DNA from: Dryococelus australis
Lineage: Eukaryota; Arthropoda; Insecta; Phasmatodea; Phasmatidae
Direction: 5' to 3'
NCBI GenBank assembly: GCA_029891345.1
Contig: CM057005.1
Coordinates: 60,591,760-60,655,759 of the forward strand
Length of the DNA: 64,000 nt
The translations under genes and the position numbers were made by a program. This document shows positions 1-9,816 of the stretch, one piece after another. Position 1 is the stretch's first letter, and each line of letters opens with the position of its first letter. A model generated the notes under the pieces. That model saw nothing but the letters and a program-made list of their open reading frames with translations, ran no database searches and was not told the DNA's origin.

Positions 1-403
1 TTGAAATCTCGATCCGAGATCAGCAGCCATCGTTGACAAATGTAGCTTGAAAATACGTTCGATCCTTTTTCTTGGGAAATTAAAACAACATTATACGTAC
101 TTGAATATTATTCAGTAAAATTCGTAACAAAATAATTCACTTAAAACTGATAAAAGATCGCACATCTAGTTCTAACTGTTATTAAAAATACGCCTACTTC
201 CATGACGTCATATATTACGAACCAATAACAAAATTTCTAGCATACTTAATATCGAGATCTCCAAGATCGACGAATCGGGGAACCAGAATCTTGACATTTC
301 GTCGGTGCAACACTTTTACACTGGAACAAAGATCAAACTGGATTCTGGTTCGGAACTAGGTTCATTCGCTCTCGGATCGGGGTGATGTTGGTGCAACCGG
401 CCC
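1..403. mobile_element. Right end of a GGGCCGG-terminated DNA transposon, cut by window edge
   Basis: The sequence at 386-403 reads GTTGGTGCAACCGGCCC, which is 16 of 17 identical to the right terminal inverted repeat of the complete element at 59308-61123 (GTTGGTGAAACCGGCCC). This therefore looks like the right end of a related copy whose left end lies outside the window. The interior shows no transposase-like frame. The superfamily is not settled: the complete copy has a possible 3-bp target duplication, compatible with PIF/Harbinger-like or ISL2EU-like elements. The interior of the two copies was not aligned base by base. Confidence 0.5.
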
Positions 404-657
404 AAAGAGGGTTACACGCACCTTGCCGCGCCGACCAATATGTCGGTGGGGGGGGGGGGGGAGGGTGTACCCGGACGCACCTAGACTCGCGAGCTGGTTC
501 CTTTCAGACGTTAATCACGCTCACGATTGTCACCGAATAATTAAATTCTGGAGCCGGAGCGTTAACGAGATGCCTAGGACAGAGATGGGCCCCGCGCAGG
601 TATACGATGGAGGCATTGCAGGGTGGAGTGTTTGTGACGCTCAGCTGGTGGCGATAG

Positions 658-716
<59 letters not shown>

Positions 717-1186
717 CAGAGAGTGAGTTTGAGAGAGGAAAGGGCGAGGACGTGGATGGCGTAAATAGAAGCGAGATGCGATGTTTGAGGTCATTAGGAC
801 CTGCCCCCCCCCCCCAACCACCATCATTCCGTCCCTTAACACAGTCAAAAGATTCTCATTTCTTTCTTGCTTTCAAATTGCGCCACCTAATTAGTAGGTG
901 GGAGGCAATTTGCGACCCGAGATGGGAAAGAAACGGTGAGAAGTTTTACATCATTTCTTCATTTTTTTTCTGTTGAAAAGCACAATGAACTTCGCCAATT
1001 TCACTCTATTTTTTTTTGCAGTGGCGAACAAAATTTCTGCACGATGCGCTATGGGTATTTCTTGGACTGAGAAAGAGGGAATTTAAAGAAGAAACAACGC
1101 CTACAAGTTTCGACGCTGCCCTATTAATTTTCCTTGGGTGACTGTTTTCCTCCCGTACGGCGGGTGTTGTTACACCTCAACAGTCG
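404..1186. other. Spacer with homopolymer tracts and a GA microsatellite
   Basis: Holds a G14 run (448-461), a perfect (GA)25 microsatellite (661-710) and a C12 run (804-815). Open frames across the GA tract encode only Arg-Glu or Ser-Leu repeats and are low-complexity artefacts. No gene signal is seen. Confidence 0.8.
661..710. repeat. (GA)25 microsatellite
   Basis: An uninterrupted GA dinucleotide run of 50 bp, followed by a decayed GA-rich tail to about 735. On the minus strand it reads as CT and gives a spurious Ser-Leu frame. Confidence 0.97.
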
Positions 1187-1434
1187 CTGAAAGTGAGTGA
1201 GTGAAGTGAGCGAAGAGATTTTGAGAGCCGATGAGGGTGACTGAGGTGGGTGTGGAGTGGCACCGGAATGAAGGGGTGGCGGGAAATTGGATATCCCCGA
1301 GAAAACCTGCTGACTAACGGCATTGTCCGGCACGATTCCCGCGTGCGAAAATCCTAGAGTGACCCGGACGGGGATTGAACCCGGATCGCCTTGGTGGAAG
1401 GCGAGCAGGCTAACCGCTCAGCCACCATGGCCCC
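1187..1434 (-). mobile_element. tRNA-derived SINE, minus strand
   Basis: Read on the minus strand from 1434 it begins GGGGCCATGGTGGCTGAGCG, a good RNA polymerase III A box (TGGCTGAGCGG), followed by a B-box region (GGTTCAATCCC, about 1372-1382). The body then shares with the other four SINEs the segment around CATTCCGGTG and the segment TCATCGGCTCTCAA. The tail runs into sequence near 1190. Its head faces the head of the plus-strand SINE at 1479, only about 45 bp away. Transcribed by Pol III if still active; the source tRNA is not identified. Confidence 0.85.
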
Positions 1435-1478
1435 AGTACAACCTGTCACCAGTGCAATCTAGTAATCCAGTCGTGGAA

Positions 1479-1735
1479 GGGGCCGTGGTGTTGTAGTGGT
1501 TAGACAACTCTTTTCGTACCCACTCGAATGACTCCCGGCGGGGTTGCGCCTTGTTTTTTTTCGCATGTACGTATCGTGCCGGACGATACCTCTGGCGGGT
1601 GGGTTTTCTCGGGGACATCCACCTTTCCTTGTTCCTTCATTCCGGCACTGCTCCATTCTCACCTCACTTCACCCTGATCGGCTCTCAAGACCTCACTGTT
1701 AACAGCTGCCCATTCGCTCTCACTCACGTGGTGTA
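1479..1735 (+). mobile_element. SINE with a variant tRNA-like head
   Basis: The body, from GTGCCGGACGATACC (about 1577) through CATTCCGGCACTGCTCC to CGGCTCTCAAGACCTC, is the same as in the other SINEs here. The head differs: GGGGCCGTGGTGTTGTAGTG, with a TAGTGGTTAGAC A-box-like stretch instead of TGGCTGAGCGG, and a poor B box. Either it is a separate subfamily with an exchanged head or a very diverged copy. The same head type reappears in the tandem units at 63062-63357. Confidence 0.75.
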
Positions 1736-2600
1736 CTTACTGAGCATAGAAATTCACTTACGAACAGAATTTACACTTGAAGTGCAGTTTGAAACATTTT
1801 TTATTTGCATCAGTGGTTATAACTCAATTCCGCATATTCACGTATGGTAATGTCTGAAGCCTACGCGAGTCTTTTTAGGATTATATTAAGCAGCTAAACA
1901 TCTTTCTTTTGTTGTGTATTTATTAAAATAGGCATTAATTAAATAAACATAACGTTACGGATGTTTTTAAGAAGGCGGCTGGATTTTAAATAGGCGATAA
2001 CGTAATGTGTCGTCCGCTTAACGCTGAACATTTTGACCTCTGTGATCAACATCTCCAAGATGGCAAATTTGTGACAATCTGTTCTGGGTTACAACACCTG
2101 GTATTCTATTTATGCTCGCGTCTGTTGTGTGTTAGTGTGCGCACGCACGTAAGTGTACAGAAACTACTCCCTCCAGCCTCCAGCTGCATCCCGCGGGGGT
2201 TTATAAAAAAACTAACTATAAGAATAAAATCATCTGTTGAGTTACGCTTTCTGACACAGGAAGCATACTTCCCATCATACAGCAAACATGTTAATTTATT
2301 GCAAATTGTTGTAGCATGTTTTGTGTTTCATTCGTTATATGTTCCATTTTTATGTCGCCCTCCAGTTACAAGGTAATTTGCATTGCTCATTCTTGAATCA
2401 GATTTATATTTATTGATGAAGCTATGTAACCGAAGATATTTTAGCCAGAGACAGAAACACGATTTCATGTTGCGAGCGTATACCAGCAAGATAAATTAAT
2501 AACAGAAGGCAATAACTTTACACCAACTCAGAACGATTGGTATTATCGTAACTGAAAACAGGTGCTTATGTGAAGTTGTACCTCCATATATCGTTAGCGA
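1736..2600. other. AT-rich spacer
   Basis: No recognised repeat or coding signal. An open frame of 123 codons at 2005-2376 on the plus strand has ordinary AT-rich spacer composition and no recognisable domain. Confidence 0.6.
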
Positions 2601-2604
2601 TGAG

Positions 2605-2845
2605 GGGTCGTGGTGGCTGAGCGTTTAGACTGCTCGCCTCCCACCAAGGCGACCCGGGTTCAATCCACGGCCGGGTCACTCTCGAATTTTCGCAAGAGGT
2701 AATCATAGCTGTTTTCTCGGGGATCTTCCGTGTTTTCCTTCCCTTGTATTCCGGTGCTGCTCCATTCTCATCTCATTTCACCCTCTTTCAAGGCCCCGTA
2801 GTTAAGAGCCGCCCAAATTTCCCGTCCACACTCCACTACTTCTGT
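2605..2845 (+). mobile_element. tRNA-derived SINE, plus strand
   Basis: Head begins near GGGGTCGTGGTGGCTGAGCG with an A box (TGGCTGAGCGT) and a B box (GGGTTCAATCC, about 2658). The body carries TTTTCTCGGGGAT, TATTCCGGTGCTGCTCC, TCAAGGCCCCGTAGTTAAGA and ends near GCCGCCCAAATTTCC. Same family as 1187-1434, 8741-8945 and 34543-34735. Confidence 0.87.
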
Positions 2846-3350
2846 AAAATACTCTCTCCTCTTCTTAATTAATTGATTTCTAGTTATAAACGGAACTGGG
2901 AGTGGTAACACGGAAAATCATGGAATAGAGATAATGTAATAAACACTTCACTTCTTTTGATTGCAACTTGGTGGCCATTAATGCCAAGAATTATATGCAC
3001 GTTATAGGTTTTAGTATTTGAATTCCGAGAAAGCTGTGAACTTATGAGCTTTCTTTGTGTTTCATTTAGGTGATTTTATTTCTGAAAGCCCTATAAGTTC
3101 AGTGTGCCAACACAAATGTATTGCGTTGATAAGGACGTTTAAATTAATTAAACCGCATTCCCTCCTATTCTCTAAACCTATAGGTTGCCACCATAAAACT
3201 CATTTAACCAGCAAGTAAAATAAAAGGCTTGACAACTGCCAAAATATTCTCATTTCTATACATAAATAGTTAAACTAGTAATTCCCACAATTAACAATTG
3301 CATTTTACACAAAATTCGACGAGTGTTAAGAAATGTGCGTCTTTACTATC
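2846..3350. other. AT-rich spacer
   Basis: No coding or repeat structure supported. Confidence 0.6.
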
Positions 3351-3351
3351 A

Positions 3352-3765
3352 AAGGCTGTTCACGGTAAAATGAGCACTTCTGAAAGCCCTGCTTACGATC
3401 TACTTGTATGCATATTGTGTATTCTACAGCCATGTGTAAAATTGGCATTGCCATTCGCCTGATCCCTTTATTCATACGTCAGTCAGGTTAAACTATGAAA
3501 TTACTAGGAAAGTAAATATTTTACCAACATGCCCATTTTTACACTTTGGTACGCATTAAACAAACAGAAATATGAAATAATTTATGGCAACACAAATGGA
3601 TAATTAACATATTTTTATTGACGTTAAGATATGGAACTACTTTCCATCCATCGTTACCAACTTTACTGGGTAAATGCCACTCAGCGCACGCATAAAAATA
3701 AATGCAGGCAGTGACTTTTTTCGACGGTTCATTTCAAACGTACTCACTTTATCGTGAACAGCCTT
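3352..3765 (+). mobile_element. MITE family A, copy 1 (complete)
   Basis: Bounded by inverted repeats: left AGGCTGTTCACGGTAAAATG, right reading CTTTATCGTGAACAGCCT. The left repeat continues AGCACTTCTGAAAGCCC. About 410 bp, with no coding capacity. This copy serves as the reference for the family; its interior (GATCTACTTG, GTGTATTCTACAGCC, TTCATACGTCAGTCAGG, CTTTCCATCCATCGTTACCA) is recognisable in the copies at 19923, 28184, 29749, 33315 and 63764. Confidence 0.88.
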
Positions 3766-4399
3766 ATATGGATTCACTATTAAATATGGTTATAGCAATA
3801 CTAGACCCTGAATGTTGATAAGAAATGTTGTTCATGGAAATACATTTCACTTAAATAAATTACGTAAATAATGACGAACTTGACTGCCCGTAATTTTTTT
3901 ATCGACAAAATTATACTTGTGACTTTTTCGTAGCCTCCGAGGACACAAAAATATTATCCTTTTGTTCGATGGAATTCTGTACGGAATTCACAAAGCATAG
4001 TTATGTTGCATATTTTTTGTTCTGAAATTTTCTTAAAGAAACCAATAATATTCCAATATTTACAGATGATTTTACAATATTTTTAAACTCGTATTTAAGC
4101 CTACAGGCATGTCACTATTTTAACCGATTATTTATTGACGCATTTATCTACTCTACAGTAAAGCAGTATTCAGATAGCAGTATTTGCCATTTACTAAACC
4201 AATAATAATATCTGTTTTACCATATCTGTTTTTACATCATTTATTGAAAAGTAGTTTTGTTCGTAAAATTACATTCCATTTTCTATGTCTCGATTTCCCA
4301 TTTTTATCAGTCTCGTTATGCTAAAATAGGGAAATTGACAATCTACACTAATCACATATTGAGAAACGCCTTTTCGTGCGTTTTATTTCCTCACTTATG
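3766..4399. other. AT-rich spacer
   Basis: Very AT-rich, no coding or structural signal seen. Confidence 0.6.
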
Positions 4400-4520
4400 T
4401 ACAGTGGACGGCAGGTAACTGGGCGCGTAAGCTCCATTGCCTTTCCGCCCCGTTTTTACCTTTCTCCGGCCACCCCGCTACTTGCACTGAGACGCGCCCA
4501 GATTACTGCCGGACACTGTA
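4400..4520. mobile_element. 121-bp MITE with CAGTG termini
   Basis: Left end TACAGTGGACGGCAGGTAAC, then TGGGCGCG; right end, read in reverse, TACAGTGTCCGGCAGTAATC, then TGGGCGCG. The two inverted repeats are about 28 bp with a handful of mismatches and are flanked by TA, as for Tc1/mariner or pogo-type insertions. The centre is a GC-rich block of about 60 bp. A second TCCACTGTA at 4770-4778 could be an alternative right end, giving a 379-bp element, but matches the left end less well. Confidence 0.6.
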
Positions 4521-5040
4521 AAGAAAGTATACCTACTGGTGTGACTTCAAGTTCTGAGACGATTTTAAATTTATTTTTTAAAAATATAAATAAGAAACCG
4601 ACACTTGGTCTACCAGAATGGAAACCGAAATGAAAAAGTTTTCAAACTGATCCATTCCAACACTGACTTTGTGCCGTAATAACACGGTTGCAATAAATGC
4701 GGTCTCGTTCGATCGGATATAGATAGAGACAGGAAACTTTCGCGTTTGAAACAACCCATATGTTAGACTCCACTGTACTATGTATTTCCTAGCCGCTGCT
4801 TTGTCTTTACCGGCTGCTGCTTCATGGTGTACCTGGTTTGGAACTCGGGCCGGGTGGCACGCGATTCATTGCTTGTTACATCGCAACCCAAGTAGCAAGC
4901 AACAAGCAGATAACAGCTGGCCAACCGTTGGCACAGGTGGTACATGTTCACCCGCATGACTGTAAGTGTCTTCTTATGTGGTACACAATAAGACCACGAG
5001 AGCAATAGTGACTTGTATTTGCTTGGGAAGTATTTTTGAT
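4521..5040. other. Spacer before the 210-bp array
   Basis: Contains a moderately GC-rich stretch (about 4790-4950) with CAAGCAACAAGCAG and GCTGGCCAACCGTTGG. It may belong to the same larger repeat as the arrays that follow, because GCTGGGCCAC and CCAACAGTTGGC recur at 6235-6265. No gene seen. Confidence 0.45.
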
Positions 5041-5595
5041 GTGGGCCATTAAACACAAAATGATTGATAGTATTTAATGTATGGCCCACAAGCAAACATC
5101 AGTGAATCACCCACTGGCATCTTAGAACACGTGGAAAACATGTGGCTGATATATGCCAAAGAGTATGAAAATAAGATCATTTTCCCATATAAAACCCTCA
5201 TGTGGTAGACAGGTTCAATTCTGATAGTTGGCCGTCATCATGTGGCCAATTACGGGCCACTTATCACAAAATGACTGACAGAATTTCATATGTGACCCAC
5301 AAGCAAACATCAGTGTACACCCACAGGCATCTTAGAGTATGGAAATAACGTGTTTCTGATGTATGAAAAAGAGCATGATTATAAGATCACGTTTGCGCAT
5401 AAAGCCTTCGCGGGGTAGAATGGTTCATTTCTGATAGATAGGCATCATCATGTGGAAAATTGTGGGCCATTTAACACAACATGACTGACGGAATTTCATA
5501 TATGGCACACAAGCAAATGTCTTTGAAACACACACACAGGCATTTTAGAGTATGTAGAGAATGTGTGGGTGATGTTTGCCAAAGAGTACATACCA
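5041..5595. repeat. Tandem array, about 210-bp period, 2.6 units
   Basis: Three units begin at 5041, 5252 and 5462 with GTGGGCCATTAAACACAAAA or close variants (ACGGGCCACTTATCACAAAA; GTGGGCCATTTAACACAACA). Within units the blocks CCCACAAGCAAACATCAGTG, GGCATCTTAGA, GATGTATG and AAGATCA recur at matching offsets. Units differ by perhaps 20 per cent, so the array is old. No coding capacity. Confidence 0.85.
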
Positions 5596-6185
5596 CCTTT
5601 TGTGATATGACAACTGCTCCTTATTACTGAGGGAACATGATCAGCAAGCTTATGTTCTATTTATGACATACCGACTATATATTGTTGTGCAGTAGCAAAT
5701 AGCATATGCGTATTCAATTGATTGATTATTTTTCATGTATATATGAAGTAAAAGTATCACGTGGCATTGCTAGTAATAGTATAAAATAGTTTTTAGACCA
5801 GAAACCTGCAAAGCAAAAGACGCAAAAAAAAATCATTATTTTGCATTATAAATTCTACCTGAAAGTAGTCCGAAACTAAAATATTATTACTTTTAAACAA
5901 AACACATAAATATCAGTATTGACTCGTGATACTAACATTGTCTATATAGCAAAGCTAATGATGTATTATGTATGTAAAGTAAGTATCCAGATTTACTTAA
6001 AAGACCGTATATAAATATATAGTAGAATAGTTGACAGTACACTTGACTGTAGATTACAGGTTTGTGAGTTCGGTTCCAGGTTTCTCCAAAGAAATTTGCT
6101 AATTGTGAAATAAAGCTGAAGATAACACGTATGGGTATGGTATACATCAATTTTATTTGGGTTATACACAATTATTTTTTGGTTT
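5596..6185. other. AT-rich spacer between two arrays
   Basis: No gene or repeat supported; contains a TTATATATTGT-type AT-rich stretch only. Confidence 0.6.
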
Positions 6186-6189
6186 TGAA

Positions 6190-6535
6190 AATGCATGGCA
6201 AGCTGCGTCTATGTGGGCCACAAGAGGCCAATAGCTGGGCCACAAGTGGCTTACCAACAGTTGGCTAACGACATGTGAGTAGGCCAGAAGCAGAAAGCCG
6301 GAAGTGGCCCGCTTGCGGTTAACTTACGGGCAACTCTGGTTTTCCCAGACATCAGCCAACAGTTCATCAAGAATATGTGGCCCGCTTGTGGTTGACTTGT
6401 GGGCAGCTCTTGTTTTGCCAGACATCAGCCGACAGTACATCCAGAAGCGGCCCTCTTGTGGTTAACTTACGGGGAACTACTCTGGTTTTGCCAGACATCT
6501 GCTGACAGTTAAGTATCCGTATGTGGCCCACGTGT
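6190..6535. repeat. Tandem array, about 73-bp period, about 3 units
   Basis: The motif GTGGCCCGCTTGCGGTTAAC and variants start at 6304, 6377 and 6447, with a partial unit at 6523 (GTGGCCCACGTG). Each unit continues into GGGCAACTCTGGTTTT and CCAGACATCAGCC. Upstream (6213-6265) there are further GTGGGCCACAAG-type half units. The word GTGGGCCAC links this to the 210-bp array, and TGGCCCAT-type words link both loosely to 61270-62525. Confidence 0.82.
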
Positions 6536-6689
6536 AAACACATCATACCACAGCCATCATTCATAACGTGTGCCACATGCATCTGCGGGTGCATACCGCG
6601 TCTTGAATGCCTGTGGATGCCGCATGTGGGCTGTTTGTTCACAATCAGATCTGCACATGTGGGCCAACTATATTTTGCTACTTGAGAAG

Positions 6690-8740
6690 TCGGCTATTGG
6701 CTCGGAGTTCACCTGGGCGTTTACAATAAACTGTGACTCAATTGTAAACTTAAGAGAACTATTTGTGTGTTTTAAGTACAGCTATCCTAAAATGAATTCA
6801 CGAAATTTTAAGTTCCCTAGAAGTAGACCACGACGAGAGCATTATCTTGACTTGGCACCACGCGTTCACGAGCCTGAGATTGTGCTAAAGGGACCGGGGG
6901 GGGGGGGGGGGTACACACACCTGGCGGAAGAATTTTGAACGCGGGCGAAAATTTTCCTGGGCAGTGAAAGTCGCGAATTCGGAGATATCAACACCACGTG
7001 AAAGATCTCATCAAAAACCTTTCGATTTATCGACTTCTCTACTTTCATTTCACCCCCCCCCCCCCCCCGTCACCCAGAGAAAACATTGACTGCTGACACA
7101 GGCAGAACGCATTCGCGTAAAACACGCGCGGTCATATGTCACAGACCACCACACCCCGATTTTCAGACACGCACGCACGCACACACGCACACACAAATAC
7201 TAATGTGGATTAAATGTTTCAGAAGCAATGTGGAGTTCAATTAAAACGCTACCCGTTGTATATTCTCATCGGGAATATATAATCTTCAATACGGCTGCTG
7301 GAAGTGTAGAAGAATTTCGCTACTGCAGGTTTGGTCACAGACAAGAGACACAGATTGCGTCGCTTGTATACGAGTATTAGCAGGCTGTCACCCCTGTCGG
7401 CCTGGACCGAGTCACACAATCACTCGAGGCCTAAATTGTTAGCACAACAGCAGGGCAGTGTGGCTGATTGCAGCTTGAATTAACGCAGCAGGTAATTTAC
7501 TCACTCGCCGGGTACTGCCACTAGGGTAGGAAGCGTGAGGACTGAGAAAAAGGGGGAGGGGGCGCATGTACCCCCTCTTGTACAGTCAGGATCATACAGT
7601 CAAGACAAATTCAATACGACGAAGCCCTGTTAGATATTATATGGTTTATATTACGTTTCATTATTTCCACAGTGAATACATTTATATAATAATATTTACA
7701 AATACATAGTGTACTTTCCAGTCACCAAATTTCAATTTAGTGTGAATAAAATTTTATATGTTTAATACCGTTCCCAAAATAATAGCAATGACACCAATTT
7801 CACAGGTTAAAATGTTGTTAAATCTTTAATTATGCGTTAACGGCTTTTCCGAGGCGTTACTGAAACAAAGTCTCATTTTGAAACTCAGTAGCAATGGAAT
7901 GGTTGAATTAGGCTCGGAAATCAGCTGTGTTATCTGGGCCTAATTCATAGTCGTCTTGTTCAAGGGACATATTTTTTAACTCCTAGAGAGCAAATGTGGG
8001 CAGCGCAATGATCGCTGTTAATTAAAATAACTTTCTTGTAAACAGGTAACACCACACATTCGCGTAAAGCATATATAAAACCTCATTAAAATCCAGGGGT
8101 TCTTCAGTATGTTTATTAGTCCACGAAATCTACATAATCAATGCGTGGGAATTTTTCGTCGACAAATACAGTGTTCGATTTATTTTTCAGAGGCACTTCT
8201 ATTTGTTATTTTGGCTTACTATAATCTGTACTGATGTGGTTTTATACACACATGTATTGGAAAAAAAACCTTATTTTTCCTGATTAAAAAACCTATTGTA
8301 AATTTTTTTTAAGTATGAATATATTAACTCATTTAAGTGTATTTTAGTATGTGTAAGCTGTTAATCCAAACACGTCTTCTTATTCGTTGGTGCGACACAA
8401 AGTTATTATACACCACGTCATACTAACGCATGCTCTAGGTATAAAGGCATTAAAAACTTCTTCAAATACCAAGATATATAAAATGAAATTTTTTTATCCC
8501 CCATTTGGGAAGTAGAAAAAAGATGTTTATGGTATCTAACAAGGCATTTTATTTAAGACTATGGAAACACCAACGTCTGTATAATTTTTAAATTTATTAT
8601 ATAAAATCTGCTGACTTATATATCATACTTTCTTACGTTTATTCCTTATTTTTACCTAGTATTACTTAAAGGCTTATTCCATATGTATGATAATTTGCGC
8701 GTGTGCTCATGAACATGAGTAATCCTTCTCTTAAAATTGG
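6690..8740. other. Spacer with paired G and C tracts
   Basis: A G16 run (6896-6911) and a C16 run (7053-7068) flank about 140 bp in inverted arrangement. Two ACGC/ACAC-rich stretches lie at 7161-7196. The remainder (7200-8740) is AT-rich without coding or repeat signal. Confidence 0.6.
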
Positions 8741-8945
8741 GGCCACGGTGGCTGAGCAGTTAGCCTACTTGCCTCCCACAAAGGCGATCCGGGATCAATA
8801 CCCGGCCGGGTCACTCCGGATTCTCGTATGTGGGGATTCCGTTTCGCCCGCCCTATCATTCCGGTGCTGATCCATACTCACCTCATTCGCCCTTATCGGC
8901 TCTCAAGACCTCGATGTTAAGAACCGCCCAAATCTCTTCGCCCAC
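8741..8945 (+). mobile_element. tRNA-derived SINE, plus strand
   Basis: Head GGGGCCACGGTGGCTGAGCA with A box TGGCTGAGCAG; the B box is weak (GGGATCAATACCC). The body has TCATTCCGGTGCTGATCC, TTATCGGCTCTCAAGACCTC, GATGTTAAGAACCGCCC. Lacks the GTGCCGGACGATACC segment present in the copies at 1187 and 1479, so it carries an internal deletion or belongs to a shorter subfamily. Confidence 0.85.
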
Positions 8946-8989
8946 TCATTCCCTTAGAAATCTTAACCTACTCTAACCAGTCTTATTAT

Positions 8990-9155
8990 TACAAGAGATC
9001 TGAAATTTCGCGAGTTTGATGAGCTGGAGACAAGACTTTACAATCTTAAGCACAAATATACCGATGTCAACTGTGCATTGGTTGTCTGCTGCCACAGTGG
9101 AAAGCGACGATTGGGCCATTGTTCTGCAGAAGGCGTCAAAGATCGCGTGGACTAA
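8990..9155 (+). pseudogene. Short coding-like fragment of unknown origin
   Basis: A plus-strand frame of about 50 codons ends at the TAA of GACTAATGG near 9154 and includes FREFDELETRLYNLKHKY and CCHSGKRRLGHCS. The spacing of a FxxFxELExxLxxxxxxY helix before a Cys-rich VxxCxHSGK segment is reminiscent of the N-terminal domain of ZSWIM/MULE-associated proteins, but the match is loose and I would not name it. It has no start codon of its own and sits 12 bp before the left end of the Tc1 derivative, so it may be a truncated transposon or exon piece. Confidence 0.3.
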
Positions 9156-9167
9156 TGGCTAAAGTTA

Positions 9168-9737
9168 TACACTATCTACCAAAAAGTAATTGGACACCTA
9201 TCCACAATGTTTGCTCGGTGGTTGTCACCCCATTAGAATCTCGCAGGGCCACCTCTTGCTGCTATAACAGCAGCCACCCTGTCTGGCATGCTCTCTACGA
9301 GTGTTTGCAGGACATCCACGGGTATTCGTCGCCAGTCCTCTTACAACCATTCCATGAGTTGAGCAATGGATTTTGACTGCGCCTGACGAGCCCTCACCCG
9401 GCGATCCAAATCGTTCCAAAGATGTTGTATAGGGTTGAGGTCGGGGCTCTGGGTGGGCCAGTCCAACCGGCGAACATTGTACAACTTACAACTGCATAGT
9501 AGCCCTTGAAACATGGCACCTGGCATTGTCATCCTGGAAGTAACACAGGTCCATTCCGTAAAATCGCCAATATGTTGGAAGCTTTTCATTATCTAGAATG
9601 TTACAATAGGCCTCTGTGTTCATGCTACCACGGATAAACACCGGTGGTCCTAAACTGAAGGCCGTGAAACACAAGTCTACTGACATACGGAATTACCTAT
9701 CTTCATGGGTGCCCAATTACTCTTTGGTAGATAGTAT
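9168..9737 (-). mobile_element. Tc1-like deletion derivative, copy 1
   Basis: Terminal inverted repeats of at least 25 bp (CACTATCTACCAAAAAGTAA at 9169; mirrored TACTCTTTGGTAGATAGTA at the right) enclose only 570 bp, against about 1.6 kb for a whole Tc1 element. The minus strand retains the C-terminal part of a DD34E transposase: QDDNARCHVSR with the second Asp, then WPTQSPDLNPIQHLW, where the catalytic Glu is replaced by Gln. The two motifs lie in different frames. The DNA-binding region and first Asp are absent. The copy at 33886-34457 has the same length and junction. Confidence 0.92.
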
Positions 9738-9816
9738 ACAAACTCACGTGTTTTTGAATTCTAGCTTGTCCCAAAATGAATCCGCGAATTCTTCAGGTCT
9801 CTGCTTATTACAAATA

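Noticed and set aside
504-976. Open frames on both strands around 660-710 with Ser-Leu or Arg-Glu repeats
   Set aside because: They are the GA microsatellite read as codons.
5041-6535. CRISPR-like array
   Set aside because: Repeats are long, diverged and lack unique spacers; the context is eukaryotic.
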